DNA of 64,000 bases. Origin: an uncultured Erythrobacter sp. GTDB lineage: Bacteria; Pseudomonadota; Alphaproteobacteria; Sphingomonadales; Sphingomonadaceae. Under the pieces are notes generated by a model. That model was given only the letters and a program-made list of their open reading frames with translations, ran no database searches and was not told where the DNA came from. The stretch is taken from positions 558,001 to 622,000 of the forward strand of contig CANLVN010000001.1 of assembly GCA_947494705.1 (NCBI GenBank). Reading direction: 5' to 3'. Positions 9,153-17,485 of this stretch are shown here, one piece after another (positions within the stretch are counted from its first letter, which is position 1; the number at the start of each line of letters is the position of its first letter). The translations under genes and the position numbers were made by a program.

Positions 9153-9788
9153 TTACCCGAGCGAGCGCAGGTATTCGTTCATGCCCTCATCTTTCGAATT
9201 GGGGTAGAACAGCTCTTCGAAACGTTCGCCCGCAATCGCAGCCTTGAGCAGGTCCTGATCCACTTCCCTGAGGATGGTCATCATGTCGTTGCAGGTGACC
9301 TTCTTCAAGTCAGCGAGAACGCCGCGATTGGTCTTCATCACCGCCGCACGTTCGCGCGGATAGCCAAGCCCGGCCTCGGTCTCGAATATCTTGCGATAGC
9401 AATCCTCGAGATTGAGCTCGGCAGCCCAACCGAAGCCCTTCGCGTAAGGCATCGCAATCGCATTGCCGGCATTGATCTGGTTGAACAGAAACGCGTCCGT
9501 CGGGTCGATCACAAGACCGCAGAAAACGCCGGGCATCGCATTGCAGGCGAGCATCGAGCCCATCCCGGTCCCGCATCCGGTGACCACGAAATCGACTGCT
9601 CCGGAATTGAGCAGGATACCGCTTAGCAGCCCGTTCATCGGATAGGTGAGCGCCGCTTTGTCTTCAGGCGTGTACATTCCGAAATTGAGCACCTCGTGGC
9701 CGAAGGATTCGGCAACTGTCTTGAGAGCCGTCTCGATGACCGGCGACTTCGCCGCCTGGCTGTTTTCGATAATCAATCCGATTTTCAT
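9153..9788 (-). CDS. RpiB/LacA/LacB-family isomerase, probable DhuI-type uronate isomerase
   Basis: The 211-residue protein carries the RpiB-family active-site motif GCGTGMG (71-77, with C72) after FVVT, and NAGNAIAMPYAKGFG. It is longer than ribose-5-phosphate isomerase B (about 150 residues). In streptococci an RpiB-like enzyme, DhuI, isomerises the 4-deoxy-5-hexosulose uronate formed from unsaturated uronic acids and works before the dehydrogenase DhuD. No KduI gene is present here, so I infer this role from the operon with a KduD-like SDR and KDG kinase. GAGGAG precedes the ATG. It is the first gene of the operon and has an operator-like palindrome 65-78 bp upstream. Confidence 0.75.
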   Translation of the reverse strand: MKIGLIIENSQAAKSPVIETALKTVAESFGHEVLNFGMYTPEDKAALTYPMNGLLSGILLNSGAVDFVVTGCGTGMGSMLACNAMPGVFCGLVIDPTDAFLFNQINAGNAIAMPYAKGFGWAAELNLEDCYRKIFETEAGLGYPRERAAVMKTNRGVLADLKKVTCNDMMTILREVDQDLLKAAIAGERFEELFYPNSKDEGMNEYLRSLG

Positions 9789-9852
9789 CGTGGAAATCTC
9801 CTCATCCCGGCAGCTTGGAAAGCGCCGCCTTCTTCATGTTCATTGCGCCTTA

Positions 9853-9866
9853 GGTAACCGGTGTCA
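9853..9866 (-). promoter_or_regulatory. LacI-type operator, copy 1 (uronate operon promoter)
   Basis: On the minus strand this reads TGACACCGGTTACC, a near-palindrome centred on CCGG like typical LacI-family operators. It lies upstream of the isomerase start, between that gene and the LacI gene. The same sequence occurs at 17389-17402, and a closely related one at 17411-17424. Confidence 0.7.
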
Positions 9867-9909
9867 TTTTTGGATGCAAGGGGTTCTTTCGATTGCTTTG
9901 GCGAAGCCT

Positions 9910-10929
9910 TCAGAATTTGCGCGGGGGTATAACTGAATCGCGCTCGATCAGCTCGGAGCGCAAAAGCCACTTTTTCATGGCTTGCTTGTCTTCGGGATGG
10001 ATCAGCTTGCGCGCGGCCATGCTGGCCATGTCGACAATCGGCCAGCGCACGGTCGTCAAGGTGGGCCAGACATGACTTGAAAGCGGCGTATCGTCGAAGC
10101 CGACGACCGAGAGGTCTTCAGGGATAAGCATCCCACTTCTGCGCGCAGCGATTATCGCGCCTATGGCCATTTCGTCATTGCTCGCAAAAATCGCTGTCGG
10201 CGGTTGCGGTAAGTCGACCAGCGACTGGCCCGCTTCGACCCCGGATTCGAAAGTGTAGTGCCCTGTGCGCACCAGATCGGGATCGAGGTCCAGCCTGGCC
10301 GCTGTCAGCGCCTCCTCGAAACCTGCGCGGCGTTCGCGCGGCGAGGTAAAGCCTTTCGGCCCTTCGATCAGCCCTATTCGCGTGTGGCCTTTCGAGATCA
10401 GATAAGACACTGCCTCGCGCACCGCCTCGCGGTCATTCGAGCTGATCGTGTGTTCTGCGGGGCCGAGCTTGACCGACCCCATGCGAATATAGTTGCAGCC
10501 GAATTCCTCGCAGATCGCGGCGACCCCGTCGTCCTCGGATATAGGGGGGAGCAGGACGAGACCGTAGGGACGGTGCCGCTCCAGAAAAGCTCGGATATTT
10601 TCGTGCAGGTTTGCCGAAGTCCGATCGACGGGCTGAACCATCAACCCGTATTCCGTATCGGCGAGTTCCTGCAGGATGCCATGCTGGACGTTGACGAGGA
10701 ACTGCGCATTCGGGTTGTCGTGGATGACCGCGATGATCCAGTTCCGGCTAAGCGCCAGAGCACGGGCCTGCAGGCTCGGCACGAAGCCGATTTCCTCGAT
10801 CACGGCCTGGACGCGCTCACGGGTCTTTTCGCTCAGCAGGGGCGAGTTGTTGATGACCCTGCTGACGGTTTTCTTGGAGACCTCGGCCAACCTGGCAACA
10901 TCATTGATCGTCGGCTTGCCGGTCTTCAC
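9910..10929 (-). CDS. LacI-family transcriptional regulator
   Basis: The 339-residue regulator has an N-terminal LacI headpiece ([22 protein letters not shown], about residues 6-27), then a periplasmic-binding-protein-like effector domain ([75 protein letters not shown]). I prefer the GTG at 10929, which follows GAGGGGC, over the ATG at 10980. It lies downstream of the TRAP genes on the same strand. It is the obvious candidate to bind the three CCGG-centred palindromes of the locus and to respond to a uronate intermediate; this is inference. Confidence 0.88.
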   Translation of the reverse strand: MKTGKPTINDVARLAEVSKKTVSRVINNSPLLSEKTRERVQAVIEEIGFVPSLQARALALSRNWIIAVIHDNPNAQFLVNVQHGILQELADTEYGLMVQPVDRTSANLHENIRAFLERHRPYGLVLLPPISEDDGVAAICEEFGCNYIRMGSVKLGPAEHTISSNDREAVREAVSYLISKGHTRIGLIEGPKGFTSPRERRAGFEEALTAARLDLDPDLVRTGHYTFESGVEAGQSLVDLPQPPTAIFASNDEMAIGAIIAARRSGMLIPEDLSVVGFDDTPLSSHVWPTLTTVRWPIVDMASMAARKLIHPEDKQAMKKWLLRSELIERDSVIPPRKF

Positions 10930-10987
10930 TTTTGCCCCTCTACAGTGTCCTGCCGTCCTATATGACAGTTTGAAGGTCAAAAGGTAG

Positions 10988-12265
10988 TCAGAAATAAGCG
11001 GGCAAGGTGAGCGAGAGCGCCGGCACGAAGCTGATCAGGATGAGTGCCAGCAAAAGCGTAAGATAAAACGGCCAGATCGTGCGAACCATATCTGGCAACG
11101 CGATCTTACCGACCGCTGAACCGACGAACAGCACGGATCCGACCGGCGGGGTAACCAAGCCGATGCCGAGATTGAGCATCATGATGATGCCGAAATGGAC
11201 GGGGTCTATCCCGGTGGACATCGCCACAGGGAGGAATATCGGTGTGGCGATCACGATCAACGGCGCCATGTCCATGAATGTGCCCAGCGCCAGCAGCATC
11301 AGATTGATGATAATGAGCGTCAGGATGGGATTGTCGGTAATCTGCGCAATGAGGCCAGCAAGTTGGGCGGGCACCTCGAGAAGCGCCAGGGCGAAGCCGA
11401 ATGCTGTTGCAGCGGCGATGATAAAAAGCACCATCGAGGCCGTTCGGACAGACTTCTGCGCCGCCTCGATAAAGCCTTTCCACCCGAGGCTTCGGTAGAC
11501 GAAGGTCCCGATCAATGCGGTGTAGACCACCGCGATTGCAGAGCTTTCGGTGGGGGTGAAGATGCCGCTCAGAATGCCGCCCATGATTATGATACCGGTC
11601 ATCAATCCGGGCACAGCGTAAATGATAGCGCGCGCGAACTGTCCCCAGCCGGGGAATTGTCCACGCGGCAGTCCGCGCCTGCGCGCCACGAGCCACGCGG
11701 TGAGCATCAGCATAGTTCCGGTGAGAATGCCGGGCACGATGCCGGCAAGAAACAGATCGCCGATGGAAACGCCGATGCCCGAGGCAGCGGAATAGATGAT
11801 CATGTTGTGCGAAGGCGGGATGAGCAGTCCCACGATCGCGGCCGTGACAGTCACATTGACCGCGTAATCCTTGTGATAGCCCTTCTCTTCCATCAACGGG
11901 ACCATCGTCGACCCGATCGCCGAAGCGCTGGCTATGGCGGAACCAGAGACTGCGCCGAACATCATGGATGCGCCGACATCGACCAGCCCCAACCCTCCTC
12001 GCACACGGCCAAGCGCGGCGTCGGCCACGCGGACCAGGCGGTCTGCAATTCCTGCGCGGTACATCAGGTCGCCCGCGAAGATGAAGAAGGGGATCGCCAT
12101 AAGCGTGAAAACGCTGATCCCCGCAGCCATGCGCTGCACCGCGACGACCAGCGGAATATCGATAATGGCGAATGTGGCGAGCGCTGCACCGAACAACGAG
12201 AATGCGACCGGAACGCCGAGCGAAAGCAACAGGAACAGCACCGCGAAAAGGACGAGGATTTCCAT
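10988..12265 (-). CDS. dctM: TRAP transporter large permease, DctM family
   Basis: This is the 425-residue membrane subunit of a sodium- or proton-driven TRAP importer. It contains about 12 hydrophobic segments with family motifs GAVSGSAIASASAIGSTM, GLLIPPSHNMIIYS and LGIGLVTPPVGSVLF. The ATG at 12265 overlaps the DctQ stop codon (TAATG), so the longer upstream frame is rejected. With DctQ and DctP it forms a full three-part TRAP system, presumably taking unsaturated uronates or short oligouronates from the periplasm. TRAP systems are known for uronate uptake. Confidence 0.92.
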   Translation of the reverse strand: MEILVLFAVLFLLLSLGVPVAFSLFGAALATFAIIDIPLVVAVQRMAAGISVFTLMAIPFFIFAGDLMYRAGIADRLVRVADAALGRVRGGLGLVDVGASMMFGAVSGSAIASASAIGSTMVPLMEEKGYHKDYAVNVTVTAAIVGLLIPPSHNMIIYSAASGIGVSIGDLFLAGIVPGILTGTMLMLTAWLVARRRGLPRGQFPGWGQFARAIIYAVPGLMTGIIIMGGILSGIFTPTESSAIAVVYTALIGTFVYRSLGWKGFIEAAQKSVRTASMVLFIIAAATAFGFALALLEVPAQLAGLIAQITDNPILTLIIINLMLLALGTFMDMAPLIVIATPIFLPVAMSTGIDPVHFGIIMMLNLGIGLVTPPVGSVLFVGSAVGKIALPDMVRTIWPFYLTLLLALILISFVPALSLTLPAYF

Positions 12266-12723
12266 TACAGGCCCTCTTTCAGTCGCAGCCGAATGCGGCT
12301 GATCGAGAAAATCACCGTCAGAAGCCCCGCAAATGGGATCGGCAGATAGGCAACCGCACGGCTGATGCCGAGTGAGGGCACGACATGGTCGCGCACCAGC
12401 CAGGTCAGTTGCGCTCCATAAATCAGCAGGACAAAGCCGAAGAATGCGATGATCGCGTGGATGGCGATGCGCAGCTGTCTCTGTCGAGGTGCCGATAGGC
12501 GCTGTTCGAGAAGCTCGATGCGGATATGAAATCGCTCCCACACGCCCGCGGCGGCAGCAAAGAATACGTACCAGATCATCAGCAGCAATGCGGCCTGTTC
12601 AGTCCAGGACGGGCTCGAATTAAGAACGAAACGGCCAAAGACCTGCCAACTGATTACGGCAGTCATCGCGACCATACCCATTGCACTAAGCCTGACAAGC
12701 CAGCCGGAGATGCGCTCCATCAT
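12265..12723 (-). CDS. dctQ: TRAP transporter small permease, DctQ family
   Basis: The 152-residue protein has four hydrophobic segments typical of DctQ, including AMGMVAMTAVISWQVFGRFV and the motif SPSWTEQAALLLMIW. The start ATGATG overlaps the DctP stop (ATGA), fixing it at 12723 rather than further upstream. It bridges the solute-binding protein DctP and the permease DctM. Confidence 0.9.
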   Translation of the reverse strand: MMERISGWLVRLSAMGMVAMTAVISWQVFGRFVLNSSPSWTEQAALLLMIWYVFFAAAAGVWERFHIRIELLEQRLSAPRQRQLRIAIHAIIAFFGFVLLIYGAQLTWLVRDHVVPSLGISRAVAYLPIPFAGLLTVIFSISRIRLRLKEGL

Positions 12724-13733
12724 GCGCCTCCCGTTCGCAAAGCGAGGACGCGCTCCAGCATGTCGCGCTGGCGCGCATTGTCGAGCGAACGGTCCCACAT
12801 GGCGGTCATCGCTTCTGCGAAGGGTGCGGGATCGACTTCGTTCACTTCGACGCCCGAACTGATCACGATTTCCTTGCTGCGCTCGACCTGCGTGTCCCAC
12901 AGTTCCCGCATGTAAGGCACCGATTCCCGCGCCGCTTCACGCACAATCTGCTGGTCGCTGGCCGTGAGCTTGTCCCAACTGATCTTCGACATCACGAAGA
13001 CTTCAGGGGCCAGCAGATGATTGGTTAGGCTGTAATAGCGCGCGACCTCGTAATGCTTGCCGCTCTCGAAGCTCGGCCAATTGTTTTCCGCGCCGTCTAT
13101 CACCCCCTGCGCAAGCGATTGGTAAACCTCGTCGAGCGGCATCGGCACGGCATCTGCGCCCAGCGACTGCACCATCGAGACGTAGAGATCGGAGCCGGGA
13201 ACGCGCAGCTTCAGGCCGCGCATATCGGCCGGCTCGCGGATCGGCCCGCGCGTGTTGTAGAACGAGCGAGAGCCGGAATCGTAAAAGCACAGCCCGATCA
13301 GCCCATGGGGTTCGAGCGATTCCAGTATCTCGTCACCGATCGGCCCGTCGAGCGTAGTCCGCATATGCTGGGTCGATTCAAACAGGAACGGCAGCGCGAT
13401 CACCTTGGTCAGCGGCTCGATCGAATTCAGCGGAGCAAGGTTTACGCGGTTGAAGTCGAGCCCGCCAAAAGTGGTGATCTCTAGCGTGTCACGCTCGTTT
13501 CCCAATTGTCCGCCAGCAAACATCTTGAGCGAAAGCCGTCCGTCTGTGCGCTTCGACAACAGTTCTCCGAACCGAATCACAGCTTCGACGGTGGGATAAC
13601 CAAGCACATGCGTATCGGCGCTGGTAAACGCATTGCCCAGCCGCGGCGCACAGCCGCTGGCGAGGCCTGCCAGACCGATAGTCCCGCAGATCAGCGCCGA
13701 CCTTCTGGATATCGCAGCGGAAATAACGCTCAT
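12720..13733 (-). CDS. dctP: TRAP solute-binding protein, DctP family, with Tat/lipobox signal
   Basis: The 337-residue protein would bind the substrate in the periplasm and pass it to DctQM. The N-terminus SRRSALICGTIGLAGLASGC combines a twin-arginine pair (R10-R11) with a lipobox cysteine (C28), suggesting a membrane-tethered protein exported folded. Family motifs include GGQLGNERDTLEI, MRGLKLRVPGSDLYVSMV, PLDEVYQSLAQGVIDGAENN and the conserved Arg in LRVPG, which normally clamps a carboxylate. A carboxylate ligand agrees with uronates. The start overlaps the preceding stop (ATGA). Confidence 0.9.
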   Translation of the reverse strand: MSVISAAISRRSALICGTIGLAGLASGCAPRLGNAFTSADTHVLGYPTVEAVIRFGELLSKRTDGRLSLKMFAGGQLGNERDTLEITTFGGLDFNRVNLAPLNSIEPLTKVIALPFLFESTQHMRTTLDGPIGDEILESLEPHGLIGLCFYDSGSRSFYNTRGPIREPADMRGLKLRVPGSDLYVSMVQSLGADAVPMPLDEVYQSLAQGVIDGAENNWPSFESGKHYEVARYYSLTNHLLAPEVFVMSKISWDKLTASDQQIVREAARESVPYMRELWDTQVERSKEIVISSGVEVNEVDPAPFAEAMTAMWDRSLDNARQRDMLERVLALRTGGA

Positions 13734-14512
13734 GCAATCGGCTGCTCTGGCACTAGCTCGATCTCGAGTGTACCCCACTTGCCGAAATCGAGCATCGACC
13801 TGTCGCCGCAATTTGCGTCGTGAACGCCAGTGATCGCACCAGTTGAGATGTAGGTGCCCGCGCCAAGTTCGATCCCCTCACGCTGCGCAAGCTCGAACAG
13901 GAATGTGCGCGCGCGATTGACGGCATCGGGAAGATCGAAGACCTGCTTTTCCCCTACAACTTTGCCTTCGATTTCGGTTCGCACCGGCACGCATTCCCCG
14001 CTCAGGCCGCGCCAATCGGGGATTTCCGCCCCGAGTAACAGGCCGTTATTGTTCCCGAAATCGCAAACCACGGCGAGCGGCCCGACATCGTTGATAGCGA
14101 CAATCGGACTGCTCGCAATCTCTGCACCGACATAGACCCGATCCTCGTCCGGTGTCTCCCCCAGCTCGAGCACGAATTCAGGCTCGATGGCAGCAAAACC
14201 TTCCGAGAAAACGGGCATCGGATTGACCACCCCGGACTTCGCCCGAAAGAAGCGCCGGGCGAAAATCGGGCCGGAGAGATAGTCCGCGCCCAGCGCTTCG
14301 CGATGCTTGGGCGGAATGCCACCGACCTTCCAGCCTATCACCGCATCGGGCCATTCGCCTCGCGACAGTGCCTGTACACGGTATGCCTCGCCCAGATTCG
14401 CGGGCAGGTCGCCGGGAAAGCCGCGCAGGGACCCTGCCCTGCGCCGCTCTGCCACCAATGTGCGCGAGATTTCCCTCTGCCGCTGGTTCATTTCCGCCGC
14501 CGTGATCCCCAC
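13730..14512 (-). CDS. 2-keto-4-pentenoate hydratase-like protein (FAH superfamily)
   Basis: The 260-residue protein resembles MhpD-type hydratases of the fumarylacetoacetase superfamily: VIGWKVGG, PIFARRFF, EPEFVLELGE with acidic metal-ligand residues, INDVGPLAVVCDFGNNNGLLLG and YISTGAITGVHDANCG. These metal-dependent enzymes add or remove water or cleave C-C bonds in 2-keto acids. Its role in a uronate locus is unclear; a 2-keto-3-deoxy acid dehydratase-type step is possible. I chose GTG 14512 because GGAG lies seven bases upstream; GTG 14527 and ATG 14491 are alternatives. The stop overlaps the dctP start. Confidence 0.72.
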   Translation of the reverse strand: MGITAAEMNQRQREISRTLVAERRRAGSLRGFPGDLPANLGEAYRVQALSRGEWPDAVIGWKVGGIPPKHREALGADYLSGPIFARRFFRAKSGVVNPMPVFSEGFAAIEPEFVLELGETPDEDRVYVGAEIASSPIVAINDVGPLAVVCDFGNNNGLLLGAEIPDWRGLSGECVPVRTEIEGKVVGEKQVFDLPDAVNRARTFLFELAQREGIELGAGTYISTGAITGVHDANCGDRSMLDFGKWGTLEIELVPEQPIA

Positions 14513-14533
14513 CGTCGTACTCCGCACCTTTCC

Positions 14534-17344
14534 TTAGAACCGACCCCTGAGGCCGAGGAAATAGCGACGACCGGAGAAGTCCGCCTGAGCCAGGCTGTCG
14601 CGGGTCGGGCGGTAGAAGATGTTCGGCTCGTTCAGGATGTTGAGCACCTGGAAACGAACCTGAACATTGTCCGTCACATCGTAGGCAGTCGAGAAATCGA
14701 GGAAGCCCTGATCTTCCGTGAAGCGGTTCTGGGCCGAGCGAAATGGCTTGAAGTAATCCGAGCGCCACTTGTAGGCGAGCCGGATATTGAAGTCGTCGGT
14801 GTCATAGAACACCGTCGCGTTCAGCGAGTGCTTGGAATAGCCTGGGATGTTCGCAGGCGTGGTGAAATCGGCGATCGGATTACCGTCGACGACATTTGGA
14901 TCCGGGAACTCGAAATTCGAGTCCGCGAAATTGTAGCTCGCCTGGAAGCCAAATCCGTTGTCGAACTTGTGCTGCGCAGCGATTTCGAAGCCCAGCAGAT
15001 GGCTCTTGTCGTCCGAGTTGACCGTGCGCCCAATGATGACTTCGGTGGGAGCACCGTCGACGATCAGCGTGAGCGGGGTAACATTGGTGCGGAAGCCGGT
15101 CTGCAGTTGCTTGGCATAGGCGGCGATGGACAGCGACGACGTGCGCGCAGCGTACCACTCGAACGAGACATCCGCATTCCATGAAAGCAGCGGCTCCAGT
15201 AGCGGGTTGCCGCTGGCACTGACGATCGACCCCAGATTGCCCAGCTCGGCCTCCTCGTCGAAGGTCAGTGCTGCCGACAGAGCCAGCTGGTCTGGCCGCG
15301 CCATCGCACGATAAGCAGCAAAGCGCAGCAGCTTGTCTGGCGCCAGCTCCAGGATCAGGTTCGCGCTGGGCAGGATGTTCGTGTAATCGTTGCGCTCGAC
15401 ATTCAGGGTCGTGTCGCCGACTTCGGTGATGAGGATCGAATTGGGGTCGTCGGGATCCGGACTGGTCGCCAGGGCCGAGCTTACACCAAGCGATGTGCTC
15501 TCTGTATGGACCACCCGCACGCCAAAATTGCCGCGTGCCGGGGTGTCACCGAACATCGTGTCGAAGTTCCCCTGAACGTAACCGGCATAAGTCTTTTCGT
15601 TCACATCGGTGTCCTGCGGCGAGAGCGTCGAACCCGTCGGCAGCCCGGCATCGCGGCTGCCCGTAATGGCGGTGAACAAGGCCTGCGGATCCCATGTGGC
15701 GAAGGTCAGACCGACCATGTCGGTATCGGCTCCCTTGAACAGGTCCTGGACGATAAAGGTGTCCCGCCTGGCGGCGATCGCCGCCTCGTTGAAATAGCCG
15801 CCATCGACCAGAGCGACCGTCGCGTCGATTCCGTCATCCTGAACGCGCGAACGATCGGCATATCGTACGCCAGCTGCGAAACTGCTGAAGAACCCTCCAG
15901 CCACTTCGTATTCGGCATCGAGACGAAGCGAGAAAATCTCATCATCGACATTCTCGAGCCGACGCCGCGCACGCGCGCCGTTGTCGTAGAGGTCATGATT
16001 GTCGAGATCGAACGCCAATCCTGTGTCATCCTCGACATCGCTGACATCGGTCAGAATCAGATTGGGAATTTCAACTCCACGTTGATCGAGTTCGTACAGC
16101 ACGCGGTCGTTGGTCCGAATGCGCATGTCGAGCTCATCCTGGCGACGCTTTGTCTGAGAGTAGCCTACGTCAAATGCGACGATCAAAGGCCCCGAGTTCC
16201 ATTCGAGATTGCCGCCCAGTCCAACATATTCTTCGGTTCGCTGACGCCAAACCGACTGATTTTCGATGCGCGTCTCACCGGTCCAGTTGAGAAGTGCGCC
16301 CGTCGAACTGATTTCAAGCGGCACGATGTCGCGGCGACCGTCGGCGACGACGAGGTTCGCCCGCTCCTCGATATCGTCGCGGTAGGAATATTGACCATCG
16401 AGATTGATCTCCACACGCGGCGAAGGCTTCCACTGGATCGACCCCATGACCGCATCGCGATCTGCCTCGGTCGCCATGGCGCGGTAGATGTACTGGTTGG
16501 AGACGAAATAGAACTGGTCGGAAGCGCCGGTCGGATTACCATCGGCATCCGTGTCGTAGGCGCAGTTGTTGCTCTGATCGACACCTTCGATCGTGTTGCA
16601 CGGTCGGTAGGTCGAGCTGCTGGTGAAGACATCTTCGGGCGCCGTGTCTCGGCGAATTTGCCCGCCCAGTGAAATCCCGAGTTCCCCATCGCCTACCTGA
16701 AACTGATCGACATAGGATGCCGTGAGACGCAGGCTGAGCGGGTCGCCGTCGTCGACGCGATCCTCGTAGTTGCTGTATCCGCCGAGCGCCTGAATCTGAA
16801 GGCGCTGCTTGCCGTAATCGAGCGGCCGCAGCGTCTGCAACTCGATCAGACCCGAGACGCCTCCCTCAATGAAGCTCGCCTGCTGCGATTTGTAGATGAC
16901 TGCACCGTTGACGAGCTCAGAAGGAAACTGACCGAAATTCACGTCGCGACCGTCGCTGCCCGACGATATCTCGCGACCGTTGATGAAGCTCGCGCCGAGA
17001 AACGCGCCAAGCCCGCGGATCGACAATTCCGAAGCGCCGCCCTTGAATCGATCGGAGGTGACACCGACTACGCGTTCAAGCGTCTCGGCGACTGAGATAT
17101 CCGGGAGGTCGCCTATTTCGTCGCCGATGATCGCATCGCCGATCACGTCGAGTTGACGTTTGGCTTCCAGCGAATCCTCGATCGAGCGTGCAATTTCCCC
17201 CTGCACGACGATTTCGGATTCGTCCGACTGAGGCTCCGCATCCTGCGCGAGCGCAGGAAACGGCAGGAGCATGGCCGAAGCAAGCAACCCCGCCCGAAAG
17301 CGGATGCACTGGTGGCGTGACGAACGAGTGGCGGATTCAGACAT
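14534..17344 (-). CDS. TonB-dependent outer-membrane receptor (uronate locus)
   Basis: The 936-residue receptor would import oligosaccharides across the outer membrane using TonB energy. A signal peptide ends near FPALAQDA. The plug domain begins with ISVAETLERVVGVTSDRF and contains ELSIRGLGAFLG and NFGQFPSELVNGAVIYKSQQA, typical of the large Xanthomonas/Caulobacter-type receptors. The beta-barrel ends with the canonical FLGLRGRF, with terminal phenylalanine. GGGAGGG precedes the ATG. It heads the operon receptor-hydratase-dctPQM-lacI, driven from a promoter holding two operator-like palindromes. Confidence 0.92.
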   Translation of the reverse strand: MSESATRSSRHQCIRFRAGLLASAMLLPFPALAQDAEPQSDESEIVVQGEIARSIEDSLEAKRQLDVIGDAIIGDEIGDLPDISVAETLERVVGVTSDRFKGGASELSIRGLGAFLGASFINGREISSGSDGRDVNFGQFPSELVNGAVIYKSQQASFIEGGVSGLIELQTLRPLDYGKQRLQIQALGGYSNYEDRVDDGDPLSLRLTASYVDQFQVGDGELGISLGGQIRRDTAPEDVFTSSSTYRPCNTIEGVDQSNNCAYDTDADGNPTGASDQFYFVSNQYIYRAMATEADRDAVMGSIQWKPSPRVEINLDGQYSYRDDIEERANLVVADGRRDIVPLEISSTGALLNWTGETRIENQSVWRQRTEEYVGLGGNLEWNSGPLIVAFDVGYSQTKRRQDELDMRIRTNDRVLYELDQRGVEIPNLILTDVSDVEDDTGLAFDLDNHDLYDNGARARRRLENVDDEIFSLRLDAEYEVAGGFFSSFAAGVRYADRSRVQDDGIDATVALVDGGYFNEAAIAARRDTFIVQDLFKGADTDMVGLTFATWDPQALFTAITGSRDAGLPTGSTLSPQDTDVNEKTYAGYVQGNFDTMFGDTPARGNFGVRVVHTESTSLGVSSALATSPDPDDPNSILITEVGDTTLNVERNDYTNILPSANLILELAPDKLLRFAAYRAMARPDQLALSAALTFDEEAELGNLGSIVSASGNPLLEPLLSWNADVSFEWYAARTSSLSIAAYAKQLQTGFRTNVTPLTLIVDGAPTEVIIGRTVNSDDKSHLLGFEIAAQHKFDNGFGFQASYNFADSNFEFPDPNVVDGNPIADFTTPANIPGYSKHSLNATVFYDTDDFNIRLAYKWRSDYFKPFRSAQNRFTEDQGFLDFSTAYDVTDNVQVRFQVLNILNEPNIFYRPTRDSLAQADFSGRRYFLGLRGRF

Positions 17345-17388
17345 GTTTTCCCTCCCAAGGATTTAGGTGTCGGCTATTTGCCCTTTTC

Positions 17389-17402
17389 TGACACCGGTTA
17401 CC
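17389..17402 (+). promoter_or_regulatory. LacI-type operator, copy 2
   Basis: The sequence TGACACCGGTTACC is identical to copy 1 at 9853-9866 (opposite strand). It lies in the divergent promoter between the TonB receptor and the beta-helix gene. It starts 22 bp before copy 3, about two helical turns, so dimers could sit on one face of the DNA. Confidence 0.7.
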
Positions 17403-17410
17403 CAAATAAT

Positions 17411-17424
17411 TGACACCGGTATCA
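17411..17424 (+). promoter_or_regulatory. LacI-type operator, copy 3
   Basis: The sequence TGACACCGGTATCA is a more symmetric version of the same palindrome (TGAYACCGGTRTCA). With copy 2 it sits within the 141-bp divergent promoter region and could control both the TonB-receptor operon and the beta-helix gene. Confidence 0.7.
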
Positions 17425-17485
17425 TCACGCGTCAATACCTCACGAGAAAATGTTGCTAAAACATGCGAAAATGAGAGAGAGCGCC

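Noticed and set aside
11195..12349. Plus-strand frame of 384 residues over dctM
   Set aside because: It lies opposite dctM, whose family motifs are clear, and its residues (His/Asp/Arg-rich) are typical of a shadow frame.
15506..16672. Plus-strand frame of 388 residues within the first TonB receptor
   Set aside because: The receptor is continuous and motif-rich on the minus strand, and the plus frame has no domain.
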